A stretch of 9,494 nt of DNA, from assembly GCA_028064935.1 (NCBI GenBank), contig JAPTWT010000152.1, forward strand, positions 1 to 9,494, in the 5' to 3' direction. Position 1 is the first letter of the stretch. Each line of letters starts with the position of its first letter. A model generated the notes under the pieces. That model saw nothing but the letters and a program-made list of their open reading frames with translations. It was not told the DNA's origin and made no database searches. The DNA is from Gammaproteobacteria bacterium. GTDB lineage: Bacteria; Pseudomonadota; Gammaproteobacteria; Acidiferrobacterales; Acidiferrobacteraceae. Below are positions 7,354-9,494 of the stretch, one piece after another. The position numbers and the translations under genes were made by a program.

Positions 7354-8208
7354 ATGGCTAAACACAAGGTAGGAATACAGGAAGGTAACCCACACCGTCT
7401 GACCTGGAAGCAGCATCTACTACCAGTGCGAAGCATCGAACGGTTTACGACCGAGAATACTGTGCAAACATTCCTAATCAAGCAACACAAGACCGTCTGT
7501 CTTCCGCCTCGAAACAGCAGATTCTATGTGCAACGCGTTTGGGATGAGAGGACAGAACGAATCTCGAAACAGATCGAAGACGCATTTCAGAACCTCGCGG
7601 ATGTAGTCGTCAAAAGTGGGACGCATCATGATTTCACGGAAATGGACCACACTACCGTGTCTCGTTTCTACGGTCTGCTGATCAATCGCGGTTTTGTCCA
7701 CAAAAACCAACGGCCCGATACCATTCTACGTGGCGTAACGGGCTGGGATGCAGAAAAAGACAGGGATACTTTGGAACTCTTGGAGAAAAACGGGGCTCTT
7801 TTCGCTGAAAGGCTACAGTCTGGGGAATCCGTGTTGTGCTCCAGAATGGTGAACGGCATGGATGTAATGAAAGGGATTGATGCCTTTTTGTTAGGAAACC
7901 CCGGCCTCAGTTGGCTCCCCGTACTAGCGCCCTCAGGGTTAGAGTTCATAGTGCCGGATACCTGGACCGGTAATGACTTTAGTGGCCGTTACCATCACCA
8001 GGCGGCTATCCCCATAGCACCACGTATTGCAATTTTGGCCAGTCGCATATTCCCCTTTCCTCGCAACCTTACACCCGCCCAGGTGGCATTTATAAATACG
8101 CTCGCGCGCCGTCTATCGCATGAGTTTTATTTTGCCAGGCAGCTAGAGGCGTCACCTATGTTAAGGCCCTTCCAGGTAATTTGGCAGACAACTCCTCAAG
8201 CGCTCTAA
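7354..8208 (+). CDS. DUF4238-like protein beside the restriction gene
   Basis: A protein of 284 residues from this start, or 303 from an in-frame ATG at 7297. I prefer 7354 because the upstream ATG lies inside a TATAAT box and because family members begin only a few residues before the H-rich opening. An AGGGA stands very close before it. Several features follow the DUF4238 pattern, numbered from the 7297 start: HRLTWKQHLLPVRSIERF at 33-50, an FY-x-x-x-VWDE segment at 77-84, FIVPDTW (217-223) where the family usually has an SDNP-like turn, AIPIAPRIAI (237-246), and a final helix with IN and FYFAR (266-281). DUF4238 proteins have no established activity and occur often in accessory DNA. Divergence from the restriction gene suggests shared control. 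Family assignment is by pattern only. Confidence 0.6.
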   Translation: MAKHKVGIQEGNPHRLTWKQHLLPVRSIERFTTENTVQTFLIKQHKTVCLPPRNSRFYVQRVWDERTERISKQIEDAFQNLADVVVKSGTHHDFTEMDHTTVSRFYGLLINRGFVHKNQRPDTILRGVTGWDAEKDRDTLELLEKNGALFAERLQSGESVLCSRMVNGMDVMKGIDAFLLGNPGLSWLPVLAPSGLEFIVPDTWTGNDFSGRYHHQAAIPIAPRIAILASRIFPFPRNLTPAQVAFINTLARRLSHEFYFARQLEASPMLRPFQVIWQTTPQAL

Positions 8209-8228
8209 GCGGACGCGCCCGGATCCGC
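8209..8228 (+). terminator. Weak hairpin just after the DUF4238-like stop
   Basis: GCGGA at 8209-8213 pairs with TCCGC at 8224-8228 around a ten-base G+C-rich loop, starting at the base after the stop codon. No T tract follows, so intrinsic termination would be inefficient. It may only stabilise the mRNA 3' end. Confidence 0.2.
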
Positions 8229-8276
8229 CAGATACAAAGCGGTGTCTCCTAACAACAGCTAAATACCTCCGTTTTC

Positions 8277-8311
8277 CCGGGGTCGGCTTTAAGCACAGCC
8301 CCGGTTAGAAT
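8277..8311 (+). promoter_or_regulatory. Inverted repeat and possible -10 box before the 63-aa gene
   Basis: CCGGGG at 8277-8282 and CCCCGG at 8299-8304 form a perfect 6-bp inverted repeat with a 16-base spacer. Directly after it, TAGAAT at 8306-8311 resembles a -10 box (5 of 6). Transcription from it would begin at or near the ATG at 8319, giving a leaderless or nearly leaderless message, which fits the absence of a ribosome site. The -35 region is poor and lies within the inverted repeat, where a regulator could bind. Confidence 0.3.
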
Positions 8312-8318
8312 CAGCACC

Positions 8319-8510
8319 ATGTCTGACGACCTCGCGATCTACAAAGATATGACCACGGGAACCGTCTATGTGCTCGCCTGGCGTGACCACCGCGGGGTCA
8401 CCTTGCGCGACCTCAACTCCGATCCGGGAGATCCGGACGGCGTGATTATGGTCAGTGAATGGGATCTGTGGCAGGCCGTCCAGACCGGCCGGTGGCAGCG
8501 GTGTGTCTAG
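8319..8510 (+). CDS. Small hypothetical protein (63 aa)
   Basis: I do not recognise this family. It is a compact soluble protein, acidic in its N-terminal two thirds. Its sequence alternates in a way that suggests a small beta sheet (DLAIYKDMTTGTVYVLAWR), followed by an acidic turn (NSDPGDPDG) and a closing amphipathic helix with SEWDLWQAVQTGRW. Three tryptophans lie in the C-terminal half and one more in the middle. There is no signal peptide or membrane segment. No ribosome site precedes the ATG; a TAGAAT box eight bases upstream may give a leaderless message. It is codon-consistent with the G+C-rich parts of the window and sits between two accessory genes. It could be a small regulatory or anti-phage accessory protein, but nothing in the sequence shows that. 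Confidence 0.6.
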   Translation: MSDDLAIYKDMTTGTVYVLAWRDHRGVTLRDLNSDPGDPDGVIMVSEWDLWQAVQTGRWQRCV

Positions 8511-8530
8511 CGCGAACTGGCGGAGTCGGC

Positions 8531-8995
8531 CTAATAATCCCTAAGAACCTCAAGCTCCCTTATTAGAGCCTTAAAAACCTGTTTGTCAACCGGTGTAGGG
8601 TGCGAGTTTATGTATTTAGGTGCGGCGTGCCATATATCATATGCAACGGCTATCGTGCATTCGTACCATGTGTTGGTGCTAATCAGGCCCTTGCTATCAC
8701 GAGCAATCACATTGGCCGATACTAGCTTATCGATGGCCATCAGCCAGCGTTGATTTTCGTAGGAACTGATCTTGGGGCCGAATCGGACCTCTTGGCTCTC
8801 GTTCATAACCATCCACCGTATCAGTACCATCTTATGAGGCAAATCAAGATCAGAATCGAGCGCATGAAGTTGCTTCTTAATTTTCCGCTTATTTACCAAC
8901 CATCCGCAAAAAAACAGCGAAGCGATAATAGCAACGATTACGCCGACAACTTTGAGCAAAAGAAGCAGAGCGTTCGCAGTTAGAGTGAAGAGCAT
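8531..8995 (-). CDS. Single-pass membrane protein with cytosolic domain, unknown function
   Basis: A 154-residue protein with an N-terminal membrane segment (about 4-34, rich in L, V, I and A, ending FFCGWLV) followed at once by NKRKIKK. By the positive-inside rule this places the remaining 120 residues in the cytosol. That part looks like a mixed helix and wing domain (LPHKMVLIRWMVMNESQEVRF, then WLMAIDKLVSANVIARDSKG), which recalls a winged-helix arrangement, and ends in a charged helix. The start is supported by AAAGG six bases before the ATG. A small membrane-anchored protein in accessory DNA could act in superinfection exclusion or abortive infection, but I see no specific family motif. 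Samples of its 5' part are near 38% G+C, suggesting separate acquisition. It is transcribed toward the 63-aa gene, with 20 bases between the stops. Confidence 0.7.
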   Translation of the reverse strand: MLFTLTANALLLLLKVVGVIVAIIASLFFCGWLVNKRKIKKQLHALDSDLDLPHKMVLIRWMVMNESQEVRFGPKISSYENQRWLMAIDKLVSANVIARDSKGLISTNTWYECTIAVAYDIWHAAPKYINSHPTPVDKQVFKALIRELEVLRDY

Positions 8996-9100
8996 GATTT
9001 ACCTTTAAAGCAGAAAAACGTTCATGCTGAGACCGAAGCTCCATACTGTCTAGGGTTAAGATGGGATACAGCACGGGCTCAAAAAAACCTTGACAAGCGA

Positions 9101-9128
9101 TTGACACCCATCTTGCATTTGCTATTAT
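9101..9128 (+). promoter_or_regulatory. Strong sigma-70-type promoter
   Basis: A perfect TTGACA at 9101-9106 is followed 16 bp later by TATTAT at 9123-9128 (5 of 6). The predicted start is near 9135, the first base pairs of a stable hairpin. A second TTGACA at 9090-9095 lies exactly 11 bp upstream, one helical turn away, so it may be a regulator half-site or an alternative -35. This is the best promoter in the window, yet no protein start with a ribosome site follows for about 300 bases. Confidence 0.65.
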
Positions 9129-9240
9129 TCACTGAGGGGCAACCCTCGCGCCAGCTGGGCGCGATACAAGAACTAGCACCCATGCGAAGCCTTAAGCGGC
9201 CTCATCTTTTACAACCCCGCCTTTCTGGCCCGGGTTGGAA

Positions 9241-9280
9241 AGGACTACACAGGACAGATCTGTCCTGAATTCCTGGTCCT
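9241..9280. repeat. Nested palindrome with 18-bp perfect core
   Basis: The core CAGGACAGATCTGTCCTG at 9250-9267 is its own reverse complement. Outer arms AGGAC at 9241-9245 and GTCCT at 9276-9280 are also complementary, giving three TCCT units on the right side and two AGGAC units on the left. In DNA it could be an operator for a dimeric or tetrameric regulator. In RNA the core folds into a tight hairpin. It lies in the middle of the candidate RNA. Confidence 0.6.
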
Positions 9281-9379
9281 AAATCCCCAAAAATGTCTTC
9301 ACCCACGGGCGCGTTCGCGCGCGCCACGATCCCCGGCTAATTCTCCGGCGCCTTGTTGCGCCCTTCGTTTTTGTTCCCG

Positions 9380-9411
9380 CTCGACCCGGCGAGTTGAGTT
9401 TGCATTTTTTT
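9380..9411 (+). terminator. Terminator-like hairpin with T run
   Basis: CTCGAC at 9380-9385 pairs with GTTGAG at 9393-9398 (one G-U) around a seven-base loop. TTTGCA follows and then seven T at 9405-9411. The T tract starts six bases after the stem, slightly further than ideal. It would end the transcript begun near 9135, or act as an attenuator before the reading frame at 9433. Confidence 0.4.
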
Positions 9412-9432
9412 GCTTTGTGCGAGGTTCTTTTT

Positions 9433-9494
9433 ATGCACATCACGCTTGCCGACATTGAAGGTATGGCCTCCCCTGGATGGGGGGAGGGTTCTGT
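9433..9494 (+). CDS. Start of a DUF3717-like reading frame, cut by the window end
   Basis: Twenty complete codons are visible. The first nine, MHITLADIE, match the typical opening of DUF3717 proteins, small (about 70 aa) proteins common in beta-proteobacterial genomes. Those usually continue with AINYWR-like residues. Here the frame reads GMASPGWGEGS, unlike the family. The break coincides with a strong inverted repeat, CCTCCCC at 9467-9473 and GGGGAGG at 9481-9487. This suggests either a mobile-element end inserted after codon 9 or a different protein that shares only the start. AGG eight bases before the ATG could serve as a ribosome site. The rest lies outside the window. Confidence 0.35.
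   Translation, partial: MHITLADIEGMASPGWGEGS

Larger units (their letters stand above)
9135..9411 (+). ncRNA. Candidate structured small RNA or long leader
   Basis: From the predicted start, hairpins follow in close order. GAGGG/CCCTC closes a GCAA tetraloop (9134-9147). GCGCC/GGCGC forms a five-base loop (9148-9162). A 10-bp stem at 9220-9243 has the loop CCGG and three G-U pairs, so it is stable only as plus-strand RNA. A palindrome lies at 9250-9267, and a UUCG-capped stem with one bulge at 9307-9325. A terminator-like stem with a T run ends the unit. Protein coding is poor here; the only frame, 28 codons from ATG 9182, has no ribosome site. It could be an independent regulatory RNA, the 5' leader of the downstream reading frame, or the RNA part of a system whose protein lies beyond the window. 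I do not recognise it as a known RNA family. Structure was read by eye. Confidence 0.45.
8996..9432. other. Long non-coding interval (437 bases)
   Basis: From the start of the membrane-protein gene to the next reading frame there is no credible gene. Bases 8996-9089 form the minus-strand leader of the membrane protein, with its ribosome site; I see no clear minus-strand promoter. The remainder holds the plus-strand promoter, hairpins, palindrome and terminator-like stem listed separately. Confidence 0.6.

Noticed and set aside
8209..8228. Possible second att copy: the reverse complement here contains TCCGGGCGCG, as in the tRNA 3' end
   Set aside because: The match is only about ten bases, in inverted orientation (excision needs direct repeats), and lies within a hairpin of its own.
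9250..9267. LexA (SOS) box in the 18-bp palindrome
   Set aside because: The half-sites are ACAG then CTGT, the reverse order of the CTGT-N8-ACAG box, with the wrong spacing.
9182..9268. 28-codon reading frame as a leader peptide
   Set aside because: It has no ribosome site, no codon run suggesting attenuation, and overlaps RNA stems and the palindrome.
9135..9411. Retron msr-msd RNA
   Set aside because: No reverse transcriptase is present in the window, and I could not pair the 5' and 3' ends as the a1/a2 stem requires. The idea stays open only if the next gene proves to be a reverse transcriptase.
1..9494. CRISPR array
   Set aside because: No regularly spaced repeats of 20-40 bases are seen; the only repeats are short ones listed above.

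Overview
The window looks like the tRNA-proximal end of a defence-carrying genomic island in a proteobacterium. The evidence is a tRNA-Arg(ACG) gene with encoded CCA, an adjacent tyrosine integrase reading away from it, and a row of accessory genes whose base composition differs sharply from gene to gene. Hand-counted 60-base samples run from about 73% G+C in the integrase N-terminus to about 37% in parts of the cargo. A truncated DUF3717-like start at the right edge hints at a beta- or related proteobacterium, but the host cannot be named from the sequence.

Layout, left to right: tRNA-Arg (50-126); a repeat-bearing att/arm region (123-192); a complete tyrosine recombinase (216-1232, +); a 31-codon YfbU-like remnant (1258-1353, +); a HEPN-type protein with an R-x4-H motif (1429-2265, +). 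Convergent with the last, 37 bp away, is a 1597-residue single-chain Type ISP restriction-modification enzyme (2303-7096, -). It carries, in order, an Mrr-like nuclease, an SF2 translocase, a coupler, an N6-adenine methyltransferase and a C-terminal target-recognition region. Divergent from it, across an intergenic region with a palindrome and a perfect TATAAT box, is a DUF4238-like protein (7354-8208, +). Next come an unrecognised 63-aa protein (8319-8510, +) and a 154-aa single-pass membrane protein (8531-8995, -).

The last 500 bases hold almost no protein coding. A strong promoter (TTGACA, 16 bp, TATTAT at 9101-9128) points into about 280 bases of dense hairpins. These include a GCAA tetraloop at the predicted transcription start, a 10-bp stem that needs G-U pairs and so folds only as plus-strand RNA, an 18-bp perfect palindrome, and a UUCG hairpin. 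A terminator-like stem with seven T follows at 9380-9411. This is the best candidate for something undescribed here: a structured small RNA or leader. After it a short reading frame that begins like DUF3717 runs off the window.

Functionally, the ISP enzyme would both methylate host DNA and cut unmodified incoming DNA. The HEPN protein is a plausible RNase effector, and the DUF4238-like and membrane proteins are uncharacterised candidates for defence accessory roles. That these genes cooperate is inferred from position only. No attR is visible, so the island continues past the right edge.
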